Below, piece after piece: positions 11,248 through 20,931 of a DNA stretch of 64,000 bases. Position numbers and translations under genes: made by a program. The stretch covers positions 773,322 to 837,321 of the forward strand of contig NZ_BBRE01000001.1 of NCBI RefSeq assembly GCF_000975115.1. The letters are read 5' to 3'. Each line of letters begins with the position of its first letter. Positions within the stretch are counted from its first letter, which is position 1. Below the pieces are notes generated by a model. The model did no database searches. It was not told the DNA's origin and was given only the letters and a program-made list of their open reading frames with translations. Source of the stretch: Demequina oxidasica (lineage in GTDB: Bacteria > Actinomycetota > Actinomycetes > Actinomycetales > Demequinaceae).

Positions 11248-11907
11248 TTACGCGCCCTTCACTGCGGAGCGGATGAGTACGACGCCACCCTTGTTACCGG
11301 GAACGGCACCCTTGAGCAGCACCAGGCCACGCTCGAGGTCGACTGCCTGGACCTGCAGGTTCTGCACGGTCTTGCGGTCGTTACCCATGCGTCCGGCCAT
11401 CTTCATGCCCTGGAACACACGCGACGGCGTCGAAGCGCCACCGATCGATCCGGCCTTGCGGTGGTTCTTGTGAGCACCGTGGGAGGCGCCTACGCCGTGG
11501 AATCCGTGACGCTTCATAACGCCGGCGGTTCCCTTTCCCTTGGAGGTGCCTGTTGCGTCGACGAGCTGGCCGACCTCGAACACATCGGCAGCAATTTCCT
11601 GTCCGAGCGTGTAGTCGGCGGCGTTCGCGGTGCGAACCTCGGCAACGTGGCGGCGAGGCGTAACGCCTGCCTTGTCGAAGTGGCCCTTCAGCGGCGCGGT
11701 CACGCGGCGAGGGTCAACTGCGCCGAAGGCGAGCTGAACGGCGCTGTAGCCGTCAGTCTCTGCGTTCCGCACCTGAGTCACAACGTTGGTGTCTACCTGG
11801 ACGACCGTTACGGGAACAACTCGTCCCTCGGCGTCCCACACCTGCGTCATGCCCAGCTTCGTACCTAGCAGCGCAGTTACATTGCGCTGGGCATTGGAAG
11901 TAGTCAT
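11248..11907 (-). CDS. rplC: 50S ribosomal protein L3
   Basis: Early-assembly 50S protein reaching the peptidyl transferase centre. The 219-residue product has [13 protein letters not shown] near the N-terminus and the central [19 protein letters not shown] loop. A Gln of the W-finger region is methylated in E. coli. The spacing to rplD is 5 bp. Confidence 0.97.
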   Translation of the reverse strand: MTTSNAQRNVTALLGTKLGMTQVWDAEGRVVPVTVVQVDTNVVTQVRNAETDGYSAVQLAFGAVDPRRVTAPLKGHFDKAGVTPRRHVAEVRTANAADYTLGQEIAADVFEVGQLVDATGTSKGKGTAGVMKRHGFHGVGASHGAHKNHRKAGSIGGASTPSRVFQGMKMAGRMGNDRKTVQNLQVQAVDLERGLVLLKGAVPGNKGGVVLIRSAVKGA

Positions 11908-11932
11908 GTTGAGTGAAGTCCTTAACAGCTCG

Positions 11933-12241
11933 TTAGAGCTTGATCTCGATGTTGACGTCGGCCGGGAGATCGAGACGCATGAGCGAGTCGACTGCCTTGG
12001 GCGTCGGGTCCACGATGTCGATGAGGCGCTTGTGAGTGCGCATCTCGAAGTGCTCGCGGCTGTCCTTGTACTTGTGGGGCGAACGAATTACACAGAACAC
12101 GTTCTTTTCGGTGGGCAGCGGGACGGGTCCCACCACTGAAGCACCGGCGCGCGTGACCGTTTCAACGATCTTGCGAGCTGAGGAGTCAATGACCTCGTGG
12201 TCGTAGCTCTTCAGCCGAATGCGGATCTTTTGTCCCGCCAT
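11933..12241 (-). CDS. rpsJ: 30S ribosomal protein S10
   Basis: 30S head protein and, in E. coli, the NusE partner of NusB/NusG in antitermination. The 102-residue product has [18 protein letters not shown] and the [10 protein letters not shown] loop. It is the first gene of the S10 operon. The 297-bp upstream region holds a good promoter and a leader of about 148 nt described separately. Confidence 0.98.
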   Translation of the reverse strand: MAGQKIRIRLKSYDHEVIDSSARKIVETVTRAGASVVGPVPLPTEKNVFCVIRSPHKYKDSREHFEMRTHKRLIDIVDPTPKAVDSLMRLDLPADVNIEIKL

Positions 12242-12285
12242 GGCGTGGTTCTGCCTTTTCTCTCGTCAATCTGTGGTCATCACCA

Positions 12286-12310
12286 CCGACCCCCGCGCTC
12301 GGGCGTGTCG
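12286..12310 (-). promoter_or_regulatory. 25-nt leader motif shared with the rpsL leader
   Basis: These 25 bases are identical to 16889-16913 in the rpsL leader. On the transcribed strand the motif contains CCCGAGCGCGGG, which can form a short CCCG/CGGG hairpin with an AGCG loop. It ends about 44 nt before the rpsJ ATG. It lies in the predicted 5' untranslated region, so it may act at RNA level. No known motif is recognised. Confidence 0.75.
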
Positions 12311-12372
12311 CGCATTTGCTTCGCACGCGAGCTTTACCGATTGCTCGGCGAGTCGTTGGTGAGTGTGATGGC

Positions 12373-12387
12373 TGCCCGCAATGGGCA
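12373..12387 (-). promoter_or_regulatory. Hairpin at the predicted 5' end of the rpsJ transcript
   Basis: A 5-bp stem (TGCCC/GGGCA on either strand) with a 5-nt loop lies right after the predicted transcription start near 12389. The rpsL leader has a similar GCCCGC/GCGGGC hairpin at the same place (16953-16968). It could stabilise the transcript or be part of a shared regulatory fold. Confidence 0.4.
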
Positions 12388-12395
12388 ACCTGAAT

Positions 12396-12425
12396 ATTAT
12401 GCCAGATTTTTGCCTGGCATACCAA
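12396..12425 (-). promoter_or_regulatory. S10 operon promoter
   Basis: On the minus strand TTGGTA (12420-12425) is followed after 18 bp by CATAAT (12396-12401), preceded by TG to make an extended -10 (TGGCATAAT). It drives rpsJ and probably the whole S10-spc cluster. The predicted start is near 12389. Confidence 0.65.
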
Positions 12426-12479
12426 CCGTGGTTCCGTGACTCCCCTCACACCGAGGGTGGAACCTAGCGGCTAGCGTGC

Positions 12480-12513
12480 AGATGCGGGGCCCGGATGGTA
12501 CCGGACCCCGCAT
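12480..12513 (-). terminator. Terminator hairpin downstream of tuf
   Basis: Two 14-nt arms (GATGCGGGGC and neighbours) pair at 13 of 14 positions around a 6-nt loop. It lies about 25 bp after the tuf stop. There is no U-tract, which is common for actinobacterial terminators. It separates the str operon from the S10 operon promoter. Confidence 0.7.
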
Positions 12514-12538
12514 CTGGGGAACGCTTGGGTTATGCGAA

Positions 12539-13729
12539 CTACTTGATGATCTTGGTCACCGTGCCGGAGCCGACGGTACGGCCACCTTCACGGATTGCAA
12601 AGCCCTGTCCCTCTTCGATGGCGATGGGCTGAATCAGCGCAACGGTCATCTCAGTGGTGTCGCCAGGCATAACCATCTCGGTGCCCTCGGGCAGCGTGAT
12701 GACGCCCGTGACGTCAGTCGTACGGATGTAGAACTGGGGACGGTAGTTCGTGTAGAACGGGTTGTGACGGCCGCCCTCGCTCTTGTCGAGGATGTACGCC
12801 TTGCCCTCGAAGTCGGTGTGGGGGGTGGTGCTGCCGGGGGCAACAACAACCTGTCCACGCTCGACGTCTTCGCGCTTGGTACCGCGGAGCAGGAGGCCAC
12901 AGTTCTCGCCGGCCCACGCCTCGTCCATCTGCTTGTGGAACATCTCGATACCCGTGACCGTGGTCTTCTGGGTGTCCTTGATGCCGATGATGTCGACTTC
13001 GGAGTTGATCTTGAGCTTGCCGCGCTCGATCTTGCCGGTGACGACGGTTCCACGACCGGTGATCGTGAAGACGTCCTCGATAGGCATGAGGAACGGCTTG
13101 TCCATGTCGCGCTCGGGCTCGGGGACGTTCTCGTCCACCGCGTCCATAAGCTCGCCAACCTTGGCAGCCCAAGCCTCGTCGCCCTCAAGTGCCTTGAGTG
13201 CTGAGACCTGGATGACGGGTGCGTTGTCGCCATCGAAGCCCTGCGAGCTGAGCAGCTCGCGAACCTCGAACTCGACGAGCTCGAGGATTTCCTCGTCGTC
13301 AACCATGTCGGACTTGTTCAGTGCGACGAGCAGGTAAGGAACACCAACCTGCTTCGCGAGAAGAACGTGCTCACGCGTCTGGGCCATAGGACCATCCGTC
13401 GCGGCAACCACGAGGATTGCGCCATCCATCTGCGCAGCACCGGTGATCATGTTCTTGATGTAGTCAGCGTGGCCGGGGGCGTCTACGTGTGCGTAGTGAC
13501 GCTTCTCGGTCTCGTACTCGATGTGCGCGATGTTGATCGTAATACCGCGCTCGCGCTCTTCAGGAGCCTTGTCGATGTCCTCGAAAGGCGTGAAGGGGTT
13601 GAGGTCCGGGTACTTATCGTGCAGGACCTTCGAGATGGCGGCGGTCAGCGTCGTCTTACCGTGGTCGACGTGACCGATGGTTCCGATGTTGACGTGCGGC
13701 TTGGTCCGCTCGAACTTGGCCTTACCCAT
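12539..13729 (-). CDS. tuf: Elongation factor Tu
   Basis: GTPase that delivers aminoacyl-tRNA to the ribosome. The 396-residue protein has the G1 motif GHVDHGKT at 19-26, the RGITIN switch I and DAPGHADY G3 motifs, NKSD (G4), and the two C-terminal beta-barrel domains ending VTKIIK. AGGAGGAAG precedes the ATG at a good distance. A 130-bp gap from fusA contains an AT-rich stretch and a possible TAAGAT -10, but no convincing -35, so an own promoter is uncertain. Confidence 0.99.
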   Translation of the reverse strand: MGKAKFERTKPHVNIGTIGHVDHGKTTLTAAISKVLHDKYPDLNPFTPFEDIDKAPEERERGITINIAHIEYETEKRHYAHVDAPGHADYIKNMITGAAQMDGAILVVAATDGPMAQTREHVLLAKQVGVPYLLVALNKSDMVDDEEILELVEFEVRELLSSQGFDGDNAPVIQVSALKALEGDEAWAAKVGELMDAVDENVPEPERDMDKPFLMPIEDVFTITGRGTVVTGKIERGKLKINSEVDIIGIKDTQKTTVTGIEMFHKQMDEAWAGENCGLLLRGTKREDVERGQVVVAPGSTTPHTDFEGKAYILDKSEGGRHNPFYTNYRPQFYIRTTDVTGVITLPEGTEMVMPGDTTEMTVALIQPIAIEEGQGFAIREGGRTVGSGTVTKIIK

Positions 13730-13859
13730 TTGGGCTTCCTCCTGATTAGTTTTAGAGACTCGGGTAGTGAATCTTAACGTCTAGCGCTAGCCGTTGGCTA
13801 TTGCGGGGCGTGCAGCTTCCCTACTGGTCGTTTGTTTATTTCTATTTCAACCGGTGGGA

Positions 13860-15962
13860 CTACTCGCCCCGGGTCTTTGCAATGATCTCCTCGGCGACTG
13901 CCTTGGGGACCTCAGCGTAGCTGTCGAAAGTCATCGAGTACACCGCGCGACCCTGCGTCTTTGAACGCAGGTCCCCGACATAACCAAACATCTCTGACAG
14001 TGGCACGAGGGCATCAATCACCTTCACACCCGTAGCTTCCAACATCTGTCGGATCTGACCACGGCGTGAGTTGATGTCGCCGATTACCTCGCCCATGTAC
14101 TCCTCGGGCGTGCGGACCTCGACGGCCATCACGGGCTCGAGGATCACAGGCTTGGCGCGCTTGACGCCTTCCTTGAACACCATCGAACCGGCAATCTTGA
14201 AGGCCATTTCCGACGAGTCGACGTCGTGGTAAGCGCCATCGAGCAGCGTGGCCTTCACTCCCACCATGGGGTAGCCGGCGAGGACGCCGAGCTCCATAGC
14301 GGACTGAATACCAGCATCGACCGACGGGATGTACTCGCGAGGAACGCGACCACCCGTGACGCCGTTGACGAACTCGTAAAGCTCGCCCTCTTCGGACTCG
14401 AGAGGCTCGAAACGGACCTGAACCTTTGCAAACTGTCCGGATCCACCCGTCTGCTTCTTGTGGGTGTAGTCGACCTTCTCCGCAATGCCCTTAATGGTCT
14501 CGCGATACGCGACCTGGGGCTTTCCGACGTTGGCGTCAACGTTGAACTCGCGACGCATGCGGTCAACCAGGATGTCTAGGTGCAGCTCGCCCATTCCGCC
14601 AATGACGGTCTGGCCCGTGTCCTCGTCCAGCTTCACGCGGAACGTGGGGTCTTCCTCGGCCAACTTCTGGATAGCGATCGACAGCTTTTCCTGGTCGGCC
14701 TTGGTCTTGGGCTCAATGGCGACGTCGATAACCGGCTCGGGGAAGGTCATGGACTCAAGAACCAGCGGGTTCGCCGGGTCGCACAGAGTGTCACCCGTCG
14801 TCGTGTTCTTCAGGCCGATGACTGCGTAGATGTGACCGGCAGAGATGGTCTCGACAGGCATTTCCTTGTTGGAGTGCATCTGGAAGAGCTTTCCGATGCG
14901 CTCCTTCTTGTCCTTGGTGGCGTTCAGGATAGGTGCGCCCGACTCGAGGTGACCCGAGTAAACGCGCACGTACGTGAGCTTGCCGAAGAACGGGTGCGAA
15001 ACAACCTTGAAGGCCAACGCGGAGAAGGGCTCGGTTGCATCGGAGTGACGCTCGATGATCTTCTCTTCGTCACGCACGTCGCGACCCTCAATCGCACCCA
15101 CGTCAAGCGGGTTCGGGAGGTAGTCGATGACTGCGTCGAGCATCGGCTGGACGCCCTTGTTCTTGAACGCGGAGCCACAGAGGATCGGGTACGCCTCGCC
15201 GGCAACCGTCAACTTGCGGATCGCAGCCTTGATCTCGGGAACCGTGATCTCGTCGCCGGCGAAGAAACGCTCCATGAGCGCATCGTCGGTCTCAGCGACA
15301 GCCTCGAGAAGCATGTTGCGGTACTCCGCAGCCTTCTCCTTGAGGTCCTCGGGGATCTCTTCAGTCTCGTATGCCTCACCGAGGTCGGTCTCGCCACGCC
15401 ACACCTTGGCGTTCATCTCGACGAGGTCGACGATGCCGATGAAGTCGTTCTCAGCACCGATGGGAAGCTGAATGGGCAGCGGGATAGCCTTCAGGCGATC
15501 GATGATGGTCTGAACCGTGTAGTAGAAGTCCGCGCCCAGCTTGTCCATCTTGTTGACGAAGCAGATGCGAGGAACGTTGTACTTGTCGGCCTGACGCCAC
15601 ACGGTCTCGGACTGGGGCTCGACGCCCTCCTTGCCATCAAACACAGCGACAGCACCGTCGAGGACGCGGAGCGAACGCTCCACCTCGACCGTGAAGTCAA
15701 CGTGTCCGGGGGTGTCGATGATGTTGATCTGGTTCTTCTCCCAGAAGCACGTCACAGCAGCGGACGTGATGGTGATGCCACGCTCCTGCTCCTGCTCCAT
15801 CCAGTCAGTCGTCGACGCACCGTCGTGGGTTTCACCGATCTTGTAGTTCACGCCCGTGTAGTACAGGATGCGCTCGGTAGTAGTGGTCTTGCCGGCGTCG
15901 ATGTGCGCCATGATGCCAATGTTGCGGACCTTCGTAAGGTCCGTAAGCACGTCCTGTGCCAC
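13860..15962 (-). CDS. fusA: Elongation factor G
   Basis: GTPase that drives translocation and, with RRF, ribosome recycling. The 700-residue protein has the G1 motif AHIDAGKT at 19-26, [17 protein letters not shown] and NKMD, then EF-G domains II-V. It is a standard length. The context rpsL-rpsG-fusA-tuf is the classic str operon. No feature suggests a fusidic-acid-resistance paralogue. Confidence 0.99.
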   Translation of the reverse strand: MAQDVLTDLTKVRNIGIMAHIDAGKTTTTERILYYTGVNYKIGETHDGASTTDWMEQEQERGITITSAAVTCFWEKNQINIIDTPGHVDFTVEVERSLRVLDGAVAVFDGKEGVEPQSETVWRQADKYNVPRICFVNKMDKLGADFYYTVQTIIDRLKAIPLPIQLPIGAENDFIGIVDLVEMNAKVWRGETDLGEAYETEEIPEDLKEKAAEYRNMLLEAVAETDDALMERFFAGDEITVPEIKAAIRKLTVAGEAYPILCGSAFKNKGVQPMLDAVIDYLPNPLDVGAIEGRDVRDEEKIIERHSDATEPFSALAFKVVSHPFFGKLTYVRVYSGHLESGAPILNATKDKKERIGKLFQMHSNKEMPVETISAGHIYAVIGLKNTTTGDTLCDPANPLVLESMTFPEPVIDVAIEPKTKADQEKLSIAIQKLAEEDPTFRVKLDEDTGQTVIGGMGELHLDILVDRMRREFNVDANVGKPQVAYRETIKGIAEKVDYTHKKQTGGSGQFAKVQVRFEPLESEEGELYEFVNGVTGGRVPREYIPSVDAGIQSAMELGVLAGYPMVGVKATLLDGAYHDVDSSEMAFKIAGSMVFKEGVKRAKPVILEPVMAVEVRTPEEYMGEVIGDINSRRGQIRQMLEATGVKVIDALVPLSEMFGYVGDLRSKTQGRAVYSMTFDSYAEVPKAVAEEIIAKTRGE

Positions 15963-15988
15963 GAGTGGTTCTCCCTAAACTTTTCTGA

Positions 15989-16459
15989 CTACCAGCGGTA
16001 GTGAGCGAAGGCCTTGTTGGACTCCGCCATCTTGTGCATGTCCTCGCGACGCTTCACCGCGGCACCGAGGCCGTTGGACGCGTCGAGGATCTCGTTCATG
16101 AGGCGCTCGGTCATGGTCTTTTCACGACGCTGACGCGAGAAGTCGACCAACCAGCGCAGCGCGAGGGTGGTCTGACGCACGGGACGAACGTCCACGGGCA
16201 CTTGGTAGGTCGCTCCACCAACGCGGCGAGACTTGACCTCGAGTGCGGGGCGGATGTTCTCGAGCGCACGCTTGAGGACAGTGACGGGGTCCTGGCCGGA
16301 CTTTTCCTTCACGCCTTCGAGAGCGCCATAGACGATGGCCTCGGATACGGACTTCTTGCCGTCCAGCAGAATCTTGTTGATCAGCTGGGTGACGACAGGT
16401 GCGCCGTATACGGGGTCGTTGATGATCGGACGCTTAGGCGCCGGTCCCTTGCGAGGCAT
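15989..16459 (-). CDS. rpsG: 30S ribosomal protein S7
   Basis: Primary assembly protein of the 30S head, contacting the E site. The 156-residue product starts [19 protein letters not shown] and contains the [13 protein letters not shown] hairpin. The ATG overlaps the rpsL stop by one base (TAATG). In E. coli S7 is the str-operon regulator. That is not shown here. Confidence 0.98.
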   Translation of the reverse strand: MPRKGPAPKRPIINDPVYGAPVVTQLINKILLDGKKSVSEAIVYGALEGVKEKSGQDPVTVLKRALENIRPALEVKSRRVGGATYQVPVDVRPVRQTTLALRWLVDFSRQRREKTMTERLMNEILDASNGLGAAVKRREDMHKMAESNKAFAHYRW

Positions 16460-16833
16460 TACTTCTTCTCCTTCTTCGCGCCGTAACGGCTGCGAGCCTG
16501 CTTGCGGTCCTTGACACCCTGGGTGTCAAGCGAGCCGCGAACAATCTTGTAGCGAACACCGGGGAGGTCCTTCACACGACCGCCGCGCACGAGCACGATC
16601 GAGTGCTCCTGGAGGTTGTGACCCTCGCCGGGGATGTATGCGGTGACCTCGATACCGGTCGAGAGGCGCACACGTGCGACCTTACGCAGAGCCGAGTTCG
16701 GCTTCTTGGGCGTGGTCGTGTACACGCGGGTGCACACTCCGCGACGCTGGGGGCTCGACTTGAGAGCCGGGGTCTTGGTCTTGGTCACCTTGGGGTGGCG
16801 ACCCTTCCTGACCAGCTGCTGAATCGTAGGCAC
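16459..16833 (-). CDS. rpsL: 30S ribosomal protein S12
   Basis: Decoding-centre protein and classical streptomycin target. The 124-residue product has [17 protein letters not shown] with Lys43 and RVKDLPGVR with Lys88, the residues most often altered in streptomycin resistance, so it looks wild type. The start is GTG at 16833, preceded by GGAGAAG. It is the first gene of the str operon. Confidence 0.98.
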   Translation of the reverse strand: MPTIQQLVRKGRHPKVTKTKTPALKSSPQRRGVCTRVYTTTPKKPNSALRKVARVRLSTGIEVTAYIPGEGHNLQEHSIVLVRGGRVKDLPGVRYKIVRGSLDTQGVKDRKQARSRYGAKKEKK

Positions 16834-16888
16834 TGCTTCTCCGTCTTTTAGTTCGTGTGAAAACTGGTGAAAATCTCATGTGTCATGT

Positions 16889-16913
16889 CCGACCCCCGCG
16901 CTCGGGCGTGTCG
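16889..16913 (-). promoter_or_regulatory. 25-nt leader motif shared with the rpsJ leader
   Basis: Identical over 25 bases to 12286-12310. It lies in the predicted rpsL 5' leader, ending about 55 nt before the GTG start. Flanking bases differ between the two sites, so the shared block has sharp edges, as expected for a functional element. Confidence 0.75.
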
Positions 16914-16952
16914 TTCATGATCGTGGCGCTCCGGTGAAGGCGCGCGCAAGGG

Positions 16953-16968
16953 GCCCGCCGACGCGGGC
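16953..16968 (-). promoter_or_regulatory. Hairpin at the predicted 5' end of the rpsL transcript
   Basis: GCCCGC and GCGGGC form a perfect 6-bp stem with a 4-nt loop, a few bases after the predicted start near 16972. Compare 12373-12387 in the rpsJ leader. Confidence 0.45.
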
Positions 16969-16978
16969 ACGAGTATCT

Positions 16979-17007
16979 AAGATACCCGTCACCCGCGTCC
17001 GCGTCAA
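16979..17007 (-). promoter_or_regulatory. str operon (rpsL) promoter
   Basis: On the minus strand TTGACG (17002-17007) and TATCTT (16979-16984) are 17 bp apart, close to the vegetative sigma consensus. The leader to the rpsL start is about 138 nt. The promoter begins 34 bp downstream of the rpoC stop, so str is not only dependent on read-through from rpoBC. Confidence 0.75.
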
Positions 17008-17040
17008 AGCGAAGTTACCAACGCTGGCCCTGACGTAGTG

Positions 17041-20000
17041 CTAGTCGCGAGGAATTTCGAACTCTTCGAGAGGAACGGCCTCGCCCGTACCCTCGCTGAA
17101 GAACTGTCCGTCCCACTCTTCGTAACCGAAGGTTGGGAACAGGTTGGACTTCGCCTCTTCGGTGGGCTCGACCGTCGCCGAGCGGTACTGGTGCAGACCG
17201 GTACCGGCGGGGATGAGCTTTCCGAGGATGACGTTTTCCTTGAGGCCGAGCAGCGGGTCCGACTTTCCGGACATCGCCGCCTCCGTGAGGACGCGGGTGG
17301 TCTCCTGGAAGGAGGCCGCCGACAGCCACGAGTCGGTCGCGAGAGACGCCTTGGTGATTCCCATGAGTTCGGGGCGGGCCGATGCCGGCTTTCCACCCTT
17401 CGTCACGGTTTCACGGTTGGAGTTCTCGAAGCGCGAACGCTCCGCGAGTTCACCGGGAAGCAGGGAGGTATCTCCAGCTTCAAGCACGGTCACGCGACGC
17501 AGCATCTGCCGCACGATGACCTCGATGTGCTTGTCGTGGATCTCCACACCCTGCGAGCGGTACACCTGCTGGACCTCGTCCACCAGGTGCTTCTGGGTGG
17601 CACGCGGTCCCAGGATGCGCAGCACGCTCTTGGGGTCTACGGCACCGGCGACAAGCTGCTGCCCCACCTCGACGTGCTCGCCGTCCTGCACCAGCAGGCG
17701 CGAACGCTTGGTGACGGGGTACTCGATGACCTCGTCGCCATTGTCCGGCGTGACGACCAGGCGGCGCGTGGCCTCAGAGTCGTCAACCTTGAGCTTTCCT
17801 GCAACCTCGGAGATCGGAGCCACACCCTTGGGGGTACGGGCCTCGAAGAGCTCCTGGACACGGGGAAGACCCTGCGTGATGTCGTCGGCCGATGCCACAC
17901 CACCGGTGTGGAACGTACGCATCGTTAGCTGCGTGCCGGGCTCACCGATGGACTGTGCGGCAACAATACCGACGGCCTCACCGATGTCGACCAACTCACG
18001 CGTAGCGAGCGAGCGACCGTAGCACTTGGCACAGGTGCCAACAGCGGACTCACACGTGAGTACGGAGCGGACCTTGACCTCTTCCACGCCCGACTCGATT
18101 AGCGCGTCAATCAGGGCATCCCCGATGTCGTCGCCGGCCTTGCCGATCGTGGTGCCGGAGGCGTCCTGGACGTCCGTCGCGAGGTTGCGTGCGAAGACCG
18201 AGGTCTCCACGCGCTCGTGGAGCTGACGGTTGCCCGCTGCGTCCTCCTCGATGATCGGCATGACCAGACCGCGCTCGGTGCCACAGTTGTCCTCACGCAC
18301 GATGACGTCCTGCGATACGTCCACCAGACGGCGGGTCAAGTAACCCGAGTCGGCGGTACGCAGGGCGGTGTCAGCGAGACCCTTACGGGCACCGTGAGTT
18401 GCGATGAAGTACTCGAGAACCGACAGGCCCTCGCGGTAGTTCGACTTGATCGGACGCGGGATGATCTCACCCTTGGGGTTTGCCACCAGTCCACGCATAC
18501 CTGCGATCTGACGGACCTGCATCCAGTTACCACGAGCACCCGAACCCACCATGGTGTGAACGGTGTTGTACTCGGGGAAGGCTGCACGCATTTCCTTATC
18601 CACCTCGTTGGTGGCCTGCGTCCAGATCTCGATGAGCTCCTGACGACGCTCGTCGTCAGTGATCAGACCGGTGTCGTACTGGTCCTGCACCTTGGCTGCG
18701 AGGGTCTCGTAGCGGTCCAGGATGGCCTGCTTGCCCTTAGGCGTCACGACGTCCGAGATGGCGATCGTGACACCCGAGCGAGTGGCCCAGTAGAAGCCGG
18801 CAGCCTTGAGAGCGTCCAGCGATGCGGCAACCTCAACCTTGGGGTAACGCTCGGCCAGGTTGTTGACGATGTCGCCCAATACCTTCTTGTCAACGTTGCG
18901 GTTGACGTAGGGGTACGACACGGGAAGGAGCTCGTTGAAGAGCGCGCGTCCCAGCGTGGTCTTGAGCGTGAACGCGGAGCCGGCAATGCGGTCCTCGTCC
19001 AACGTCACGTCGGCCGGCGGCACGGTGGTTCCATCGACTCGCAGCGAGATCTCTGCGTTAAGCGCGATCGTGCCGGAGTCGAACGCCATCATGGCCTCGG
19101 AGGTCGACGAGAACGTCAGCCCCTCGCCAGTAACGCCCGGCTTGTGCAGCGACAGGTGGTAGAGACCAATGATCATGTCCTGTGAGGGCATGGTCACGGG
19201 GCGACCGTCTGACGGCTTCAGGATGTTGTTGCTCGAGAGCATCAGCACGCGTGCCTCGGCCTGCGCCTCGGCGGACAGCGGCAGGTGAACTGCCATCTGG
19301 TCACCGTCGAAGTCGGCGTTGAACGCGCCACAGACGAGCGGGTGCAGGTGGATGGCCTTGCCCTCCACCAGCTGAGGCTCGAATGCCTGGATACCCAAGC
19401 GGTGCAGCGTGGGTGCGCGGTTCAGCAACACGGGGTGCTCGGTGATGACCTCTTCGAGGACATCCCACACCTCGGAGCGCGAACGCTCCACCATGCGCTT
19501 GGCCGACTTGATGTTCTGTGCGTGGTTGAGCTCAACCAAGCGCTTCATCACGAACGGCTTGAATAGCTCGAGGGCCATCTGCTTAGGAAGGCCACACTGG
19601 TGCAGCTTGAGCTGCGGACCAACAACGATGACCGAACGGCCCGAGTAGTCCACGCGCTTACCGAGCAGGTTCTGACGGAAACGACCCTGCTTACCCTTAA
19701 GCATGTCCGAGATGGACTTGAGCGGACGGTTACCAGGACCGGTGACCGGACGACCGCGACGACCGTTGTCGAACAGTGCGTCGACTGCCTCCTGGAGCAT
19801 GCGCTTCTCGTTGTTCACGATGATCTCGGGAGCACCGAGGTCAAGCAGACGCTTCAGACGGTTGTTGCGGTTGATCACACGGCGGTACAGGTCGTTGAGG
19901 TCGGACGTCGCGAAACGGCCACCGTCGAGCTGCACCATGGGGCGCAGGTCCGGCGGGATAACCGGGACAGCGTCCAGAACCATGCCCTCGGGCGAGTTCG

Positions 20001-20916
20001 TGGTCGTCAGGAACGCCATGACTACCTTGAGGCGCTTGAGTGCACGCGTCTTGCGCTGACCCTTGCCGTTGGCGATGATGTCGCGCAGCGACTCCGCCTC
20101 GGCCTCGAGGTCAAACGTCTGGAGGCGCTTCTGGATGGCCTGAGCGCCCATCGAACCCTTGAAGTACGAGCCGTAGCGACGCGAAAGCTCGCGGTACAAC
20201 AGCTCGTCACCCTCGAGGTCCTGGACCTTCAGGCTCGTGAAGCGGTCGAACACTGCGTCGAGGCGATCGATCTCAGCGTCCGCGCGCTTGCGCAAGTTCG
20301 CCATCTCGCGCTCTGCGCCGTCCTTAACCTTGCGCTTGACGTCAGACTTGGCACCCTCGGCCTCGAGCTCGGCAATGTCCTTCTCGAGCTTCTCGGCGCG
20401 GGTGTTGATGTCGTTGTCGCGCTGGTTGGCGATCGCCTTCTTCTCAACCTCAATCTCGTTGCGGAGCTGAGGAAGGTCTTCGTGGCGACCGTCGACGTCG
20501 ACTTCGGTGACCATGTAGGCAGCGAAGTAGATGACCTTTTCGAGGTCCTTGGGTGCGAGGTCAAGCAGGTAACCCAAGCGCGAGGGAACGCCCTTGAAGT
20601 ACCAGATGTGGGTCACGGGAGCGGCAAGCTCGATGTGTCCCATGCGCTCACGACGCACCTTAGAGCGGGTGACCTCTACGCCACAACGCTCACAGATGAT
20701 GCCGCGGTAGCGGACACGCTTGTACTTGCCACAGCCGCACTCCCAGTCGCGGGTCGGGCCGAAGATCTTCTCGCAGAAGAGTCCGTCCTTTTCCGGCTTC
20801 AGGGTGCGGTAGTTGATCGTCTCAGGCTTCTTGACTTCGCCGTGAGACCACGTGCGAATGTCCTCTGCAGAAGCGAGGCCGATGCGGAGGTCGCTGAATT
20901 CGTTTACGTCGAGCAC
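17041..20916 (-). CDS. rpoC: DNA-directed RNA polymerase subunit beta'
   Basis: Catalytic subunit of RNA polymerase. The 1291-residue protein has the N-terminal zinc cysteines (C60, C62, C75, C78), the magnesium-binding NADFDGDQ at 533-540, and the second cysteine cluster ([11 protein letters not shown]) in the C-terminal half. A coiled-coil-rich insertion at about 155-225 is typical of actinobacterial beta'. It starts 15 bp after rpoB, in one operon. Confidence 0.99.
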   Translation of the reverse strand: MLDVNEFSDLRIGLASAEDIRTWSHGEVKKPETINYRTLKPEKDGLFCEKIFGPTRDWECGCGKYKRVRYRGIICERCGVEVTRSKVRRERMGHIELAAPVTHIWYFKGVPSRLGYLLDLAPKDLEKVIYFAAYMVTEVDVDGRHEDLPQLRNEIEVEKKAIANQRDNDINTRAEKLEKDIAELEAEGAKSDVKRKVKDGAEREMANLRKRADAEIDRLDAVFDRFTSLKVQDLEGDELLYRELSRRYGSYFKGSMGAQAIQKRLQTFDLEAEAESLRDIIANGKGQRKTRALKRLKVVMAFLTTTNSPEGMVLDAVPVIPPDLRPMVQLDGGRFATSDLNDLYRRVINRNNRLKRLLDLGAPEIIVNNEKRMLQEAVDALFDNGRRGRPVTGPGNRPLKSISDMLKGKQGRFRQNLLGKRVDYSGRSVIVVGPQLKLHQCGLPKQMALELFKPFVMKRLVELNHAQNIKSAKRMVERSRSEVWDVLEEVITEHPVLLNRAPTLHRLGIQAFEPQLVEGKAIHLHPLVCGAFNADFDGDQMAVHLPLSAEAQAEARVLMLSSNNILKPSDGRPVTMPSQDMIIGLYHLSLHKPGVTGEGLTFSSTSEAMMAFDSGTIALNAEISLRVDGTTVPPADVTLDEDRIAGSAFTLKTTLGRALFNELLPVSYPYVNRNVDKKVLGDIVNNLAERYPKVEVAASLDALKAAGFYWATRSGVTIAISDVVTPKGKQAILDRYETLAAKVQDQYDTGLITDDERRQELIEIWTQATNEVDKEMRAAFPEYNTVHTMVGSGARGNWMQVRQIAGMRGLVANPKGEIIPRPIKSNYREGLSVLEYFIATHGARKGLADTALRTADSGYLTRRLVDVSQDVIVREDNCGTERGLVMPIIEEDAAGNRQLHERVETSVFARNLATDVQDASGTTIGKAGDDIGDALIDALIESGVEEVKVRSVLTCESAVGTCAKCYGRSLATRELVDIGEAVGIVAAQSIGEPGTQLTMRTFHTGGVASADDITQGLPRVQELFEARTPKGVAPISEVAGKLKVDDSEATRRLVVTPDNGDEVIEYPVTKRSRLLVQDGEHVEVGQQLVAGAVDPKSVLRILGPRATQKHLVDEVQQVYRSQGVEIHDKHIEVIVRQMLRRVTVLEAGDTSLLPGELAERSRFENSNRETVTKGGKPASARPELMGITKASLATDSWLSAASFQETTRVLTEAAMSGKSDPLLGLKENVILGKLIPAGTGLHQYRSATVEPTEEAKSNLFPTFGYEEWDGQFFSEGTGEAVPLEEFEIPRD

Positions 20917-20931
20917 AGTCAGTCCTCTTCC

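Noticed and set aside
13730-13859. Separate tuf promoter in the fusA-tuf gap
   Set aside because: TAAGAT and an AT-rich stretch exist, but no acceptable -35 at 16-18 bp was found, so the claim was not made as a feature.
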